Below, in pieces: positions 6,252 to 6,257 of a stretch of 6,257 nucleotides of DNA (position 1 is its first letter; each line of letters begins with the position of its first letter). A program made the translations under genes and the position numbers. The stretch comes from M3007 sp031398055. Lineage in GTDB: Bacteria; Bacteroidota; Bacteroidia; Chitinophagales; Saprospiraceae. Under the pieces are notes generated by a model that was not told where the DNA came from, ran no database searches, and saw only the letters and a list, made by a program, of their open reading frames with translations. The stretch covers positions 1 through 6,257 of the forward strand of contig JANNMS010000070.1 in the NCBI GenBank assembly GCA_031398055.1, written 5' to 3'.

Positions 6252-6257
6252 CTCGTG

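Overview
The window most likely comes from a Bacteroidota chromosome, with Saprospiraceae or another Chitinophagia/Saprospiria-type lineage as the best guess. Three things point there. The central gene is the fused ResB-CcsA cytochrome c assembly protein in the long form (about 1,040 residues with a large middle domain) that I associate with this phylum. None of the three genes has a clear Shine-Dalgarno sequence. The right edge carries small hairpin repeats of the TCCCGAAGGGA...TATGTTTATAG kind, which I recall as common between genes in these genomes. No marker gene allows a firmer assignment.

Layout from left to right. (1) A minus-strand gene fills roughly the first 1.56 kb and encodes a multi-pass GT-C-type membrane glycosyltransferase of unknown acceptor. 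Its last 33 codons look like a captured interspersed repeat rather than native protein. (2) A 0.2-0.3 kb intergenic region separates it from the divergent gene on the right and holds candidate control signals: a Bacteroidota-type promoter match, a 9-bp direct repeat spaced exactly 40 bp, and a leader hairpin just before the next start codon. (3) Positions 1901-5035 encode a complete CcsBA haem lyase (System II cytochrome c biogenesis), with all four expected haem-handling histidines and the WWD motif visible. (4) After a 51-bp gap, a plus-strand gene encodes a full-length RhuM-family protein, a family often found in accessory or defence-linked loci but without a settled biochemical function. 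(5) The final 150 bp contain no gene. They hold three hairpin repeat units, two of which form a perfect 21-bp inverted repeat.

The three genes do not form an obvious single pathway. The glycosyltransferase and CcsBA are both cell-envelope functions but are transcribed divergently. RhuM follows CcsBA on the same strand and could be read through from it, but it looks like an accessory gene inserted next to a housekeeping gene. I do not see a complete new multi-gene system. The most noteworthy items are the repeat-derived protein tail at the left edge, the repeat cluster at the right edge, the orphan RhuM and the uncharacterised middle domain of CcsBA.
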